A DNA stretch of 64,000 bases from Acidimicrobiales bacterium mtb01 (GCA_004379135.1 NBNI01000006.1:375160-439159), one strand, 5' to 3'. Positions 42,222 to 51,482 are shown, numbered from the stretch's first letter. Notes: a model not told the origin generated them from the sequence alone. A program made the numbers and translations.

Positions 42222-43408
42222 GCTCCGCGGCCGCGACGGAAGCGGCGGCGTTCACCGGCCGAGTGCTCGGCGTTGCGCTCACGGCGCTTGGCCTTCTTCT
42301 CGGGAACGCGAACGAGCGGATTGTCGATCAATTCGTGCCGCTCGCCGGACGCTGCCGCCACCGCGACCGCCATCGCCGCCACGGGCAATGCGAGAACCGC
42401 ACCGACCGGTCCGAGCAACGCGGCGCCCGCGATCGCCGAACCGAACGACACCGCCGGATGGATCTCCATCGTCCGCGCGGTGATACGCGGAGCGATCAGG
42501 AAGTTCTCCAACTGTTGGTAGAGGATGATGACGAGCACCACGGCCAAGGCCTTGATCGGCGAGTCGATGAACGTGAGCAGGATCGGCAGGACGCCCGCGA
42601 CGTACGTCCCGATCACGGGAATGAACTGCGAGATCAAGCCGACCCAGATCGCCAGCGCGACCGGAGCGGCGGTGCCGATCGACTGGAACGCGATCCAGTG
42701 CACGAGCGCCGACGCACCGGCGAGCAACGCGCGTGAATACAGATAGCCGCCGGTCTTGTCGATCGCGAGGTCCCAGGTGTCGAGAACCCGCTGCTGACGA
42801 GCGGCCGGCAGACGACTGCAGATCGCCCGCCGCATGCGGGGCCCATCGGCCACCAGGTAGAAGCTGAACAACATCACCGAGAAACCCTGCAGGAGAAGGC
42901 CCAGGGCGGTGACCGAGAGCTGTAGCGCGTCGTCCTGGCGATTGCGGATGAATTCCTGCACGGATCCGTTCGGGTCCTGAATGCTGTCGTTCACGGCGCC
43001 GGCGTCGATGTTGGCGCCGAACGTGTTGTTGAGGAAGTCGACCGTTCGATTCACGTAGCGCTCGGAGTTCTGAAGCAGGTCGGCGACCTGGGTACCGACC
43101 AGAGTTCCGATGGCCACGACGAAGATCAGGACCGCCGCGACCACTCCGAGAAGGATGACGAGAGTCGACCGGCCGCGAGGCCAGCCGCGTCGGGCCAATC
43201 GTGTCACGCCCGGTTCGATGGCCAGCGCCAGGAACAGCGACACCAACAAGAGAATCAGCAGCGAGAACAGCCGGTCGTAGGCGTAGCGAATGAGGATCGT
43301 GGCCAGGAAGCCGAGCCAGAAGACGATGACCGCTTTCCAGATCCAGCGCGGCATCTTCGAGGAGTTCGGATCGAACTCGACTCCGCCGGTCTTCTCGTCA
43401 TCCGACAT
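42218..43408 (-). CDS. AI-2E family transporter (PerM-like membrane protein)
   Basis: A 396-residue membrane protein with an N-terminal pair of helices (about 22-65), a third around 80-105, a long soluble loop (about 110-175) and a C-terminal bundle of about four to five helices containing QFIPVIGTYVAGVLPILL and QQLENFLIAPRI, the family signature. The basic tail (KKAKRRERNAEHSAG, RRRFRRGRGA) is cytoplasmic. Family members export autoinducer-2 or act as Na+/H+ antiporters; the role here is open. Confidence 0.9.
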   Translation of the reverse strand: MSDDEKTGGVEFDPNSSKMPRWIWKAVIVFWLGFLATILIRYAYDRLFSLLILLLVSLFLALAIEPGVTRLARRGWPRGRSTLVILLGVVAAVLIFVVAIGTLVGTQVADLLQNSERYVNRTVDFLNNTFGANIDAGAVNDSIQDPNGSVQEFIRNRQDDALQLSVTALGLLLQGFSVMLFSFYLVADGPRMRRAICSRLPAARQQRVLDTWDLAIDKTGGYLYSRALLAGASALVHWIAFQSIGTAAPVALAIWVGLISQFIPVIGTYVAGVLPILLTFIDSPIKALAVVLVIILYQQLENFLIAPRITARTMEIHPAVSFGSAIAGAALLGPVGAVLALPVAAMAVAVAAASGERHELIDNPLVRVPEKKAKRRERNAEHSAGERRRFRRGRGA

Positions 43409-43467
43409 GTGACGAGCGTACTGACCCCGACCAGGCAGTCCACACCGGTAGGTGGAACGATGAGGGT

Positions 43468-44379
43468 GTGGACGCCCAGGCCCATCGACCGTCGCCGATC
43501 GAACCCGTGCGCTCGATCCTGGCCGACGCCGTCCGATCGCGCGTCGTCGGCGCCAACGCCGAACAGCGGGCGAGCGAACTCTTCACGGCACCCGGCTCGC
43601 GGTGGTTCGACGAGGGCCGACCGATTCGAACGGTTCACTCCGACACCGCGATGTTCATCGGCGGTCTGCGCGCGCTGCTCTTCCAATCTCTCCATCCGCT
43701 TGCGATGGCCGGAGTCGCACAGCACAGCGATTACCGACACGACCCGTGGGGTCGCTTGCAGCGCACCGCCGACTTCCTCGCTGCAACCACGTTCGGTCCG
43801 GAAGCCGAAGCCACCAAGGCCATCGAAATGGTGAAGCGAGTGCACACACGCGTGGTTGGAACCGCGAGCGACGGTCGTCGCTACAGCGCGAACGACCCGC
43901 ATCTCCTGAAGTGGGTTCACCTGGCCGAGGTCGATTCGTTCCTGCAGTCGCACCGACGATTCGGGGCGACTTCGCTGTCGCCCGCCGACGCCGATCGCTA
44001 TGTGGCCGACATGGCGGTGATCGCCGATCGACTCGGCGTGATTGAACCGCCCACGTCGACTCTGCAACTCAAGCGTCAACTGACCGAGTACCGTCCCGAG
44101 TTGAAGGGATCGCGCGAGGCGCGCGAGGCCGCTCGCTATCTGCTCGTGACTCCGCCGCTACCGATGGTGGCTCGTCCGGTGTACGGAGTGATTGCCGCCG
44201 CCGCCGTGAGCCTTCTTCCGTTGTGGGCTCGTGTGCCGCTGCGACTACCCTGGTTCCCAGTGAGCGAACGCGCGATCGTGCGACCGGCCGGCGATGCGCT
44301 GGCCCGGGCCATGCGCTGGGCACTCGGACCCGATTCGCCTCAACAGCGAATTCCGGCAGCGTTCACGTCGAACGACTGA
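43468..44379 (+). CDS. DUF2236 / MpaB-family oxygenase-like protein
   Basis: A 303-residue helical protein of the DUF2236 (latex-clearing-protein/MpaB) family. LLFQSLHPLAMAGVAQHS and HLLKWVHLAEVDSFL contain the conserved His residues thought to bind heme or a metal. RTADFLAATTFG lies between, and a C-terminal hydrophobic helix region (VYGVIAAAAVSLLPLWA) is present. Mycobacterial relatives are annotated as oxygenases; activity here is unproven. The GTG start is at 43468. Confidence 0.85.
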   Translation: MDAQAHRPSPIEPVRSILADAVRSRVVGANAEQRASELFTAPGSRWFDEGRPIRTVHSDTAMFIGGLRALLFQSLHPLAMAGVAQHSDYRHDPWGRLQRTADFLAATTFGPEAEATKAIEMVKRVHTRVVGTASDGRRYSANDPHLLKWVHLAEVDSFLQSHRRFGATSLSPADADRYVADMAVIADRLGVIEPPTSTLQLKRQLTEYRPELKGSREAREAARYLLVTPPLPMVARPVYGVIAAAAVSLLPLWARVPLRLPWFPVSERAIVRPAGDALARAMRWALGPDSPQQRIPAAFTSND

Positions 44380-44419
44380 GCTAGGTGGCTCGAACGGGCG
44401 ACTCGCTGCGCCGTCGAAG

Positions 44420-45154
44420 TCAGGCTCGACGCGACGAACGCTTCACGAGTTCGTCGTACAACGACTGCTGCGTCGGGTCGGTCGATGCGGTGTCCTCCGG
44501 ATGCCACTGCACGCCGAGGAGCCACTGACCCGACCCGGTGTGCTCGAGACCCTCCACGAGACCGTCGGCCGACGACGCGGTGACCTTCAGACCCTTGGCG
44601 ATCAGGTCGAGACCTTGATGGTGGAACGACGCGACGCGCGCCTTGGTGGTGCCCATCGCGGTGGCCAACTTCGATCCCTTCACGATCGACACGTCGTGGA
44701 GCACGAAATCCTGGCCGGCCGGGAACTTCGACGGTGCGTGTTGCACCGACGTCTCCCCGATGTGCTGGATGAGCGAACCGCCCAGTGCGACATTGACGAG
44801 TTGAATGCCACGGCACACGGCGAGAGTGGGCATCTTGGCCGCCAGAGCGGCTCGTACGAGGGCCATCTCGAAGTGATCCTGTTCGGGATTGACTCCGTAG
44901 ACGTGCGGCTGGCGTTGCTGGCCATACAGATGCGGGTCGACGTCGGCACCACCCATGAGAACAAGTCCGTGGAATCGACCGAGCAGTTCGACGGCGTCGT
45001 CGTGGCGGAGTTCGCGCGGGCTGAGCGTGATCGGCTCGCCTCCGGCGCGAAGCACCGCATCGAGATACACCCGGCCGGCGAAGGAGATGGCGCTTCGCGA
45101 CACGCGACCGGCGGCCGCGACGCGTCCAGCGATCGCGATGAGGGGCCGAGACAT
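44420..45154 (-). CDS. Gamma-glutamyl-gamma-aminobutyrate hydrolase-type peptidase C26
   Basis: A 244-residue class I glutamine-amidotransferase-like hydrolase. The nucleophile Cys is in LAVCRGIQLVNVALGGSL, the His is in LLGVQWHPEDTA and the N-terminal turn is VLMGGADVDPHLYG. SFHHQGLDLIAKGL matches PuuD-type enzymes, which hydrolyse gamma-glutamyl amides in polyamine breakdown. It lies 9 bp after the YcaQ-like gene on the same strand. No other putrescine genes are near. Confidence 0.9.
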   Translation of the reverse strand: MSRPLIAIAGRVAAAGRVSRSAISFAGRVYLDAVLRAGGEPITLSPRELRHDDAVELLGRFHGLVLMGGADVDPHLYGQQRQPHVYGVNPEQDHFEMALVRAALAAKMPTLAVCRGIQLVNVALGGSLIQHIGETSVQHAPSKFPAGQDFVLHDVSIVKGSKLATAMGTTKARVASFHHQGLDLIAKGLKVTASSADGLVEGLEHTGSGQWLLGVQWHPEDTASTDPTQQSLYDELVKRSSRRA

Positions 45155-45163
45155 GCGCTCAGG

Positions 45164-46420
45164 CTAACGACGTGGCCCGATCGACCGACGAAGAGCCGCC
45201 GCCAAGTCGCCGCGTCGACCCACCACCACGTCGTCGAGTTCGAGCCACTCGGCCATGTCGGTCAACTCGGCGCTCAGACCGGCCACCACTTCGGCCTTGT
45301 CGACACCCGGCTCTCCGAATGCGCCGTGAACGAGGAGGGATCCGGCCGCGCGATCGGCCTTGAGATCGACGCGACCCACCAAGGTGTCGCCGAGAACGAA
45401 CGGCAAGACGTAGTAGCCGAAACGTCGCTTCGGTGCCGGCGTGTAGATCTCGATGCGATAGTGGAAGTCGAAGAGCCGTTCGGCCCGTTTGCGATTCCAG
45501 ACCACCGGATCGAACATCGACACCAGAGCCCGCGCATCCACACGGCGGGGCCGACGCGCGTCGACGTGCAGGTAGGCGGTGTCGCGCCACCCCTCCACCG
45601 ACACCGGCACGACGCGCTCGGACTCCACCAATTCGGCGAGGCGCGGCTTGACATCCTTGGTGTCGAGACGGAAGTAGTCGGCGATGTCGTAGACGGTTCC
45701 GACACCGAGGGCACGCGCTGCCTTGTCGACGAGTTCGCGCTGCGCATCGACGATCGACGGCGTGCGAGTGCGCAGATGCTCGACCGGGATGACACGTTCG
45801 GGCAGGTCGTAGACGCGCGCGAAATCACGAGCGCGACGAGTGGCGGTGAGTCGGCCGCACATGAACAAATGCTCGAGCGCGACCTTGCCGTCGTCCCAGT
45901 CCCACCACGAGCCCTTCGGCCCGCGACGCTCCTGCAGGTCGGACGATGTGATTGCGCCGTCCCGCGACACTCGTTCGAGCACTTCGTCCACGAATGTCGG
46001 ACGCCGTTTAAGAAGGCTGCGGGCCGACTGCCACGGACCATGCTGGCTGCGCTCCATCTTCCAACGCCACAGGCGGTGATCGGCGGTCGGCACATGAGCC
46101 GCTTCGTGGGCCCAGTACTCGAACAGTTCACCCTGTGCCGTCGCCGACGGAATCAGATCGCGACGATGGGCGCCGAGACGCGAGAACACTGGCAGTTCCT
46201 GGCTGCGAACCAGAACGTTGACCGAGTCGATCTGGATGACGCCCATCGTGTCGACCGCGGCGCGCAGATGTCGCCGGTCGACACGACCGGCGGGACGAGC
46301 GCGATCGAGGCCCTGGGCTGCGAGGGCGATGCGTCGCGCCTCGGGAAGCGAGAGCGCGCGACTAGTCGGCGACGCTGATCGTGACCGAGTTGATGACGAC
46401 ATCGGTGCGCGGGCGATCAC
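45164..46420 (-). CDS. YcaQ/AlkX-family DNA glycosylase (crosslink repair type)
   Basis: About 400 residues of the winged-helix YcaQ family (HTH_42), whose members unhook DNA interstrand crosslinks. The catalytic QxD is in MGVIQIDSVNVLVRSQ. Also seen are LFEYWAHEAAHVP, VSRDGAITSSDLQERR (winged helix), VSMFDPVVWNRKRAERLFDF, and YEIYTPAPKRRFGYYVLPFVLGD. Starts at 46420 and 46402 both lie within the end of the upstream cyclophilin gene, giving an overlap of about 40-59 bp; no later ATG or GTG precedes the conserved LSLPEARR segment. Confidence 0.87.
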   Translation of the reverse strand: MIARAPMSSSTRSRSASPTSRALSLPEARRIALAAQGLDRARPAGRVDRRHLRAAVDTMGVIQIDSVNVLVRSQELPVFSRLGAHRRDLIPSATAQGELFEYWAHEAAHVPTADHRLWRWKMERSQHGPWQSARSLLKRRPTFVDEVLERVSRDGAITSSDLQERRGPKGSWWDWDDGKVALEHLFMCGRLTATRRARDFARVYDLPERVIPVEHLRTRTPSIVDAQRELVDKAARALGVGTVYDIADYFRLDTKDVKPRLAELVESERVVPVSVEGWRDTAYLHVDARRPRRVDARALVSMFDPVVWNRKRAERLFDFHYRIEIYTPAPKRRFGYYVLPFVLGDTLVGRVDLKADRAAGSLLVHGAFGEPGVDKAEVVAGLSAELTDMAEWLELDDVVVGRRGDLAAALRRSIGPRR

Positions 46421-46919
46421 CCGGGCCGGTCGGGACGTTCTGCATCGCTTCCACGACGTCGAGTCCCTTCACGACCTTGCCGAACAGCGAATACAGCGGT
46501 GGCAAGCGCACGCCGTCGGAACCGCTGATGAGGAAGAACTGCGAGCCGTTCGTGTTGGGGCCGGCGTTGGCCATGGCGAGCGAACCGATCTCGTACTGAC
46601 CAGCCTTGGGCAACTCGTCCTCGTACTGATAGCCGGGGCCACCGCGGCCCGAGCCGGTGGGGTCGCCGCCTTGGCACACGAAACCCTTGATGATGCGATG
46701 GAAGATGATGCCGTCGTAATAGTGGTTCAACGCCAGGAACACGAAGCTGTTGACCGTCTTCGGTGCCTTCACCGCGTCGAGCGCGATGACCAACTGGCCC
46801 ATCGACGTCTCCATGGTCGCGGTGTAGCGCTTGGTCGGATCGATCCCCATGGGCGGGTAGGCCCGGAACTTCTGCTGCTTGGGGGCTGAACCATCGAAGG
46901 GCGGGAAGGTGTCGGACAT
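46362..46919 (-). CDS. Cytoplasmic cyclophilin-type peptidyl-prolyl isomerase
   Basis: A 185-residue cyclophilin with no signal or anchor. Family segments are VFLALNHYYDGIIFHRIIKG, CQGGDPTGSGRGGPGYQYED, MANAGPNTNGSQFFLISG and YSLFGKVVKGLDVVEAM. It should catalyse proline isomerisation during folding in the cytoplasm. Its 3' end is overlapped by the start of the YcaQ-like gene. The start at 46919 matches family length. Confidence 0.94.
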   Translation of the reverse strand: MSDTFPPFDGSAPKQQKFRAYPPMGIDPTKRYTATMETSMGQLVIALDAVKAPKTVNSFVFLALNHYYDGIIFHRIIKGFVCQGGDPTGSGRGGPGYQYEDELPKAGQYEIGSLAMANAGPNTNGSQFFLISGSDGVRLPPLYSLFGKVVKGLDVVEAMQNVPTGPGDRPRTDVVINSVTISVAD

Positions 46920-46976
46920 GAGGGACGACGCTACCTCCCACCGTCGCGTCGAGCCGTCGGCTACTACATTGGTCTC

Positions 46977-47159
46977 GTGGCCGAGAACACCCGCCCCGAC
47001 GAACCGTCGATCGACGACATCGAGCGCGATCTGGCCGACGTCGAGGCGGCGATGACACGCCTCGAATCGGGCGCGTACTGGACCTGCGAGGTCACGGGAC
47101 GACCGATTCCCGACGAAGTCCTCGAGTCGAACCCTCTGATTCGTCGTCTTCCTTCCTGA
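46977..47159 (+). CDS. Small TraR/DksA-like protein with degenerate zinc finger
   Basis: A 60-residue protein. An acidic coiled helix (IDDIERDLADVEAAMTRLES) is followed by GAYWTCEVTGRPIPDEVLES and NPLIRRLPS, which align with the GxYGxCExCGxxIxxxRLExxP core of TraR/DksA. Only one of the zinc Cys residues remains (CEVTG instead of CEVCG), and the second Cys pair is missing. It might be a truncated relative or a zinc-free variant. The GTG at 46977 is divergent from the cyclophilin gene; an alpha/beta hydrolase follows 16 bp later. Confidence 0.7.
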   Translation: MAENTRPDEPSIDDIERDLADVEAAMTRLESGAYWTCEVTGRPIPDEVLESNPLIRRLPS

Positions 47160-47175
47160 CGAGCAGACTGGCGAG

Positions 47176-48138
47176 GTGAGCACCCGCCAAGTCACCGTGT
47201 CCGTCAACGGAGTCGACCTCCAGGTCACCGAGGCCGGTGATCCGTCGGCCCCCTGTGTGGTTCTGTGCCACGGTTTTCCGGAATCGGCGCACTCGTGGCG
47301 CCACCAGGTTCCCTTCCTCGCCGAGGCGGGCTACCACGTGATCGCGCCCGATCAACGCGGTTACGCGTTCTCGTCGGCACCGCGCGACGTGGAGGCCTAC
47401 GGCATCCGCCAACTCACCGGAGACATCGTCGCCCTCCTCGACCACTACGGACACGAGACCGCCACGTTCGTCGGTCACGACTGGGGTGCGCTGGTGGTGT
47501 GGGACGCCGCTCGTCTGCACCCGAACCGCGTGAACGCCGTCGTCGGTGTGAGCGTTCCGTTCACTCCGTGGCCGGCCAAACCCACCGATCTCTTCAAGGC
47601 CATGTGGGGCGACCGCTTCTTCTACATCCTCTACTTCCAACCGGTCGGACCAGCCGAGCGCGAACTCGACGCCGACGTCCGCCGTTCGATGCACACGATT
47701 CTGTGGGGCGCCTCGGGCGAGATGTACAAGGGCATCCCCTCCGAGTTCCCGCCGATGGAAGGCACGGGCTTCCTCGACATGTTCAAGGACGTACCTGAGC
47801 ACCTTCCGTTCTGGCTCACCGCCGACGATCTCGACACGTACGTGAAGCAATACGCCAACAGCGGATTCTTCGGTCCGGTGTCGTGGTACCGGAACCTCGA
47901 CGCCAACTACGAGATCATGAAGGACATCCCGGTCAGCGTGATGACGATGCCGGCGTTCTTCATCGGCGGCGAAAAGGACGGTGTGATCGCGGCGCGGCCC
48001 GAGATGGTGGACGCGAGCAACGGTCTGCTGCCCAACTACAAGGGCAAGGCGATGATTCCGGGCGCCGGACACTGGACGCAGCAGGAGGCGCCGGCCGAGT
48101 TCAACGCGGCTCTGCTGGGGTTCCTGCGGACTCTCTGA
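47176..48138 (+). CDS. Alpha/beta hydrolase, epoxide hydrolase-like
   Basis: A 320-residue protein. The oxyanion motif is CHGFPESAHSWRHQ, DQRGYAFSSAP follows, and the nucleophile is the Asp in FVGHDWGALVVW. The acid is in FFIGGEKDGVI and the His in IPGAGHWTQQEAP. HGFP and GHDWGA fit EphA-type soluble epoxide hydrolases, with the cap-domain Tyr residues probably in DDLDTYVKQYANSGFFGP. It hydrolyses epoxides to diols; the substrate is unknown. Its last 38 bp overlap the end of a convergent gene. Confidence 0.88.
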   Translation: MSTRQVTVSVNGVDLQVTEAGDPSAPCVVLCHGFPESAHSWRHQVPFLAEAGYHVIAPDQRGYAFSSAPRDVEAYGIRQLTGDIVALLDHYGHETATFVGHDWGALVVWDAARLHPNRVNAVVGVSVPFTPWPAKPTDLFKAMWGDRFFYILYFQPVGPAERELDADVRRSMHTILWGASGEMYKGIPSEFPPMEGTGFLDMFKDVPEHLPFWLTADDLDTYVKQYANSGFFGPVSWYRNLDANYEIMKDIPVSVMTMPAFFIGGEKDGVIAARPEMVDASNGLLPNYKGKAMIPGAGHWTQQEAPAEFNAALLGFLRTL

Positions 48139-48865
48139 ACGGTTGCGGCACCCACTCCGAGATCGGAAACCGCTCGGCCCACACCGACTGCGGATCGACG
48201 CCGTGCGGCGGCCAGTTGGCGTCGCACGTGTACGCGTGCCACTCGAACGGATTGCGGTAGTAGGCGAAGCGGTCGATCTCGGTGGACAGTTCGGCGTCGT
48301 TGCGAGAAAGAGCACGACGCACCACCGACACGAGCACTCCCCCGACGAACCACCCGACATAGGCGATGGGATACAGCGGTCCGAACACGCGCTGCTGCCA
48401 CACGTGCACGTCCTCGTGATCGGTCACGAGTTTCCGCCGGCGTTCGGTGAGCTGACCATCGCGGCCGGCGGCACCGTTGACCACCGTGCCGACGGTGACC
48501 GCGAAACCTCGCCGGAGCACGACCCCGGCGCGATGCACGATCCGGTTCTGCCGCTCCGACAACGAGGATTCGTAACCGGCCGACACTCCGGAGAGCCGTT
48601 CGCGCAACCATGTGATGCCCAACACGACGAGTCCGGCCGCGGTGGTGGGAAGTGCCCACGAATGATCGAGAACGAACGCCGCGCGTCCGCGTCGGCTCGA
48701 CCAGTCGTAGATGCGCCGACGGCCGGTGATCCAGCCGTGCACGAAGCCGACCGTCGCCCCGAGAGCAGTCGAACGCAACGCGCGTCCGGCCATCGCCCCG
48801 AGCAAGGCGCCGCCCACCGCGGTACCGACGACCTCGTTCCGATGATCCGCCTCGTGAGCGGTCAC
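48101..48865 (-). CDS. Membrane protein with HExxH-like motif
   Basis: A 254-residue protein with a Gly/Ala-rich hydrophobic region (about 11-45), further membrane segments around 80-95 and 180-200, and the sequence TDHEDVHVWQQRVFGPLYPI, which contains HEDVH, an HExxH arrangement typical of zinc peptidases. The C-terminal 50 residues are Trp/Pro-rich and soluble (RNPFEWHAYTCDANWPPHG). I do not recognise a named family; similar HExxH-VRQ-WGP segments occur in uncharacterised actinobacterial proteins. The GTG at 48865 overlaps the CPBP gene stop (GTGA). Confidence 0.65.
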   Translation of the reverse strand: MTAHEADHRNEVVGTAVGGALLGAMAGRALRSTALGATVGFVHGWITGRRRIYDWSSRRGRAAFVLDHSWALPTTAAGLVVLGITWLRERLSGVSAGYESSLSERQNRIVHRAGVVLRRGFAVTVGTVVNGAAGRDGQLTERRRKLVTDHEDVHVWQQRVFGPLYPIAYVGWFVGGVLVSVVRRALSRNDAELSTEIDRFAYYRNPFEWHAYTCDANWPPHGVDPQSVWAERFPISEWVPQPFRESAGTPAEPR

Positions 48866-49536
48866 CACAGGAATCCCTTGTGTCCGAGCGACATCACATC
48901 CATCAAAGCAGCGATCGCCACGTGGAGGGCGACGCCCCACCAGATGCTGCGCGAGCGCAGGGCGAGCGTTCCCATGACGATTCCGCCGACGATCGACGCC
49001 GCTGCTTCCAACGGCGGCTTCACGAAGTGGATCATGAGGTAGGGCACGGTGGCCACGAGCACCGCAGTGGAACCCAAAACCTCGGCGAGTCCGAGGACCA
49101 GGAAACCGCGGAAGAAGGTCTCGATGGCCACGAACTGCAACGCGTAGAACGTCCACCACACCGCGAGGTCGCCCCACACACCGGTCTGGCCGGGCAACAC
49201 GTCGAAGAGCGGGTAGCGCTGCTGGAACTCGGTGAACCAACTCGCGGCGATCACGAACGGCGCACCGATCGCGAACAACGCAAGATAGGTGCGGGCGTGT
49301 CGGGCTATTCCCGCGGTGCGCCAACCAAGATCGTGATGATGTCCGCCGGCCAGTCGCGTGACCGCGAGCGGAACGACGAGATAGAAGACGATCTGCGTTC
49401 CGGCCCAGAAGCACATCTGGGTGAGATGACTCCACGAGTCATCGGCCAGGTCCTGTCCGAAGCGGGCGCCCCACAGGCACACGAGTGCCGTGACGAGAAC
49501 GATGATCACCCGCCGCTGGCGGGCGTCGATGGTCAC
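48862..49536 (-). CDS. CPBP-family intramembrane metalloprotease-like protein
   Basis: A 224-residue polytopic protein with about six to seven transmembrane helices. The CPBP/Abi motifs appear as FVAIETFFRGFLVLGL (motif 1, with ET in place of EE), YLMIHFVKP (motif 2 His) and WWGVALHVAIAALMDV (motif 3). Family members include type II CAAX prenyl endopeptidases and bacteriocin self-immunity proteins. It is the middle gene of three overlapping minus-strand genes with 4-bp overlaps at both ends. Confidence 0.82.
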   Translation of the reverse strand: MTIDARQRRVIIVLVTALVCLWGARFGQDLADDSWSHLTQMCFWAGTQIVFYLVVPLAVTRLAGGHHHDLGWRTAGIARHARTYLALFAIGAPFVIAASWFTEFQQRYPLFDVLPGQTGVWGDLAVWWTFYALQFVAIETFFRGFLVLGLAEVLGSTAVLVATVPYLMIHFVKPPLEAAASIVGGIVMGTLALRSRSIWWGVALHVAIAALMDVMSLGHKGFLW

Positions 49537-50342
49537 CGGTCGCGGAGTTTGGCGAGCAGGCGCAGGATCTCGAGGTACAGCCACACGACGGTGACCAGGA
49601 GGCCGAAGGCCGCGAACCACTCGACCGAGCGCGGATACTTCTCGGCCACACCGCGCTCGATGAAGTCGAAGTCGAGAGCCAGGTTCATGGCAGCCAGCAC
49701 CGCCACGACCACGCTGAAGCCGATGCCGAACGCGCTGGCCGACGAGATGAACGAGGGCTGGGCTCCGAACAACGACAGCAGGAGCGACACTCCGTAGAAC
49801 ACCATCAGTCCGAGCGTGGCGCCGATCACGATGCGGCGGAAGCGATCGGTGACCTTGATGATGCGCAAGCCGTAGAGCGCGAGCATGACTGCGAACACTG
49901 CGACGGTAGCGCCGGCCGCCTGCACGACGATTCCGTCGTAATAGGTCTCGTAGGCGCGCGAGATCGCACCGACGAAGAAGCCCTGCGCCACCGCGTACAC
50001 GGGACCGAGGACGCGCGCCCACGTGGGCTTGAACGCGAGAACGATCGCGCACAGCAAACCGACGAGCACGCCGCCGATGGCCAGAGCGGGGAATTCGGTG
50101 ACTTCGCCCTGCGGCGCTTCGACCGCGGCCCAACCGAAGCCGGCACCGGCGAGCAACAGCACGAAGAGCACGGCCGTGGCCGACACCGTTCCGCCCAGAG
50201 TCATCGCCGTCTTGGCGGGATTCCACGGGCTGACCGGCCCGTCGTCGATCGGTCGACGGGACTCGGGTGCTGGTGCGGCCCAGCCGGAATCGGCCTCAGC
50301 CGCCTTCTGCAGACGATTTTCATTTAGCAGGGGATTCGACAT
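49533..50342 (-). CDS. Bax inhibitor-1/YccA family membrane protein
   Basis: A 269-residue protein with a soluble N-terminus of about 45 residues and seven transmembrane helices. LGPVYAVAQGFFVGAISRAYET is the YccA-type core, and DFDFIERGVAEKYPRSVEWFAAFGLLVTVVWLYLEILRLLA near the end contains the conserved acidic pair. Relatives act as pH-sensitive calcium leak channels (YetJ) or modulators of FtsH. It overlaps the CPBP gene by 4 bp and is divergent from the sigma factor gene. Confidence 0.92.
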   Translation of the reverse strand: MSNPLLNENRLQKAAEADSGWAAPAPESRRPIDDGPVSPWNPAKTAMTLGGTVSATAVLFVLLLAGAGFGWAAVEAPQGEVTEFPALAIGGVLVGLLCAIVLAFKPTWARVLGPVYAVAQGFFVGAISRAYETYYDGIVVQAAGATVAVFAVMLALYGLRIIKVTDRFRRIVIGATLGLMVFYGVSLLLSLFGAQPSFISSASAFGIGFSVVVAVLAAMNLALDFDFIERGVAEKYPRSVEWFAAFGLLVTVVWLYLEILRLLAKLRDR

Positions 50343-50483
50343 CGCTCATCTCCTTGGCTCGGAACTCCAACGATACCGATCTCCGCGCAACTGCGGGTGG
50401 CGGGAGGTTGTTGTTGCACGGTCGGTCGGTAGTGTTCCGCCCATCACCGGAAGGCGGAGTGGTAACCCACTCGAAGGTGGTGC

Positions 50484-50499
50484 GTTCTCTCCGGAGAAC
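50484..50499. promoter_or_regulatory. Hairpin in the leader region of the sigma factor gene
   Basis: GTTCTC and GAGAAC pair around a TCCG tetraloop, 41 bp before the sigma factor start and inside the 198-bp divergent region shared with the Bax-inhibitor-like gene. It may be a 5' UTR structure or an operator. No promoter can be called with confidence. Confidence 0.25.
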
Positions 50500-50540
50500 G
50501 GTCGAGTGAGCAACATCCTGTGATGAATCGAGGGTGACAG

Positions 50541-51482
50541 GTGGCCAAGGATCGCGTTGAGCGTGACGAAGAAGATCTCGTTCGTCTGTATCTGTCCGAC
50601 ATCGGTCAGTACACACTTCTGACGAAGGACGACGAAGTCCGTCTCGCCAAGCAGATCGAAGCGGGCAAAACCGCTCAGGCCGCCATGGCGTCAGCCGATC
50701 CCAAGAGTCTCACTCCGGCCAAGAAGCGCGAACTGCGCAACCTCGTGCGCGACGGCGAGACCGCCGAGCGTCAGTTCGTCCAGTCGAACCTGCGCCTCGT
50801 GGTGTCGATCGCCAAGAAGTACCAGGCGTCGGGTCTGCCGCTGCTCGATCTCATCCAAGAGGGCAACCTCGGCCTCATGCACGCCGTCGAGAAGTTCGAC
50901 TGGCGCAAGGGCTTCAAGTTCTCCACCTACGCCACGTGGTGGATCCGCCAGGCCATCACCCGCGGTATCGCCAACACCGGTCGCACCATTCGTCTGCCAG
51001 TCCACGCCGGCGACACCCTCGCGCGCCTGCAGAAGGCCCGCTCGCGCCTCGAGCTCAAGTTCGGCCGCCAGCCCACGCTGCGCGAACTGGCCGAAGAAGT
51101 CGAGATGCCCGAGGACAAGGTCACCGAGGCACTGCGCTTCGCGGCCGAGCCGTTGTCGCTCAGCGAACCGCTTCGCGAGGACGGCGACGCCGAACTCGGT
51201 GACGTGGTCGAGGATCGCTCGGCCGAGAGTCCGTTCGAGATGGCGGCCACCGCGCTGCTGCCCGAAGAGATCCAGCGTCTCCTCGCTCCGCTCGACGAGC
51301 GCGAGCGCGAGATCCTGAAGTTGCGCTTCGGCCTCGATCGCGGCGAACCCCGCACCCTCGAGGAAGTCGGCGAACACTTCAACCTCACGCGTGAGCGCAT
51401 CCGCCAGATCGAAGCGCGCGCGATGAGCAAGTTGCGCCACCCGTCGAGCGACACCGGCGCTCGCGACCTGCTCGCCGTCTGA
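50541..51482 (+). CDS. RNA polymerase sigma factor, sigma-70 group 2 (RpoD/SigB-like)
   Basis: A 313-residue sigma factor with regions 1.2-4.2 but no region 1.1. Region 1.2 is [20 protein letters not shown]. Region 2 has [32 protein letters not shown] and [15 protein letters not shown]. Region 3 contains [15 protein letters not shown]. Region 4.2 has the helix-turn-helix [20 protein letters not shown]. It should recognise -10/-35 promoters like the housekeeping factor. The lack of region 1.1 and the short length suggest the SigB-like paralogue rather than the principal sigma. The GTG start follows a GGTGACAGGTG context. Confidence 0.92.
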   Translation: MAKDRVERDEEDLVRLYLSDIGQYTLLTKDDEVRLAKQIEAGKTAQAAMASADPKSLTPAKKRELRNLVRDGETAERQFVQSNLRLVVSIAKKYQASGLPLLDLIQEGNLGLMHAVEKFDWRKGFKFSTYATWWIRQAITRGIANTGRTIRLPVHAGDTLARLQKARSRLELKFGRQPTLRELAEEVEMPEDKVTEALRFAAEPLSLSEPLREDGDAELGDVVEDRSAESPFEMAATALLPEEIQRLLAPLDEREREILKLRFGLDRGEPRTLEEVGEHFNLTRERIRQIEARAMSKLRHPSSDTGARDLLAV

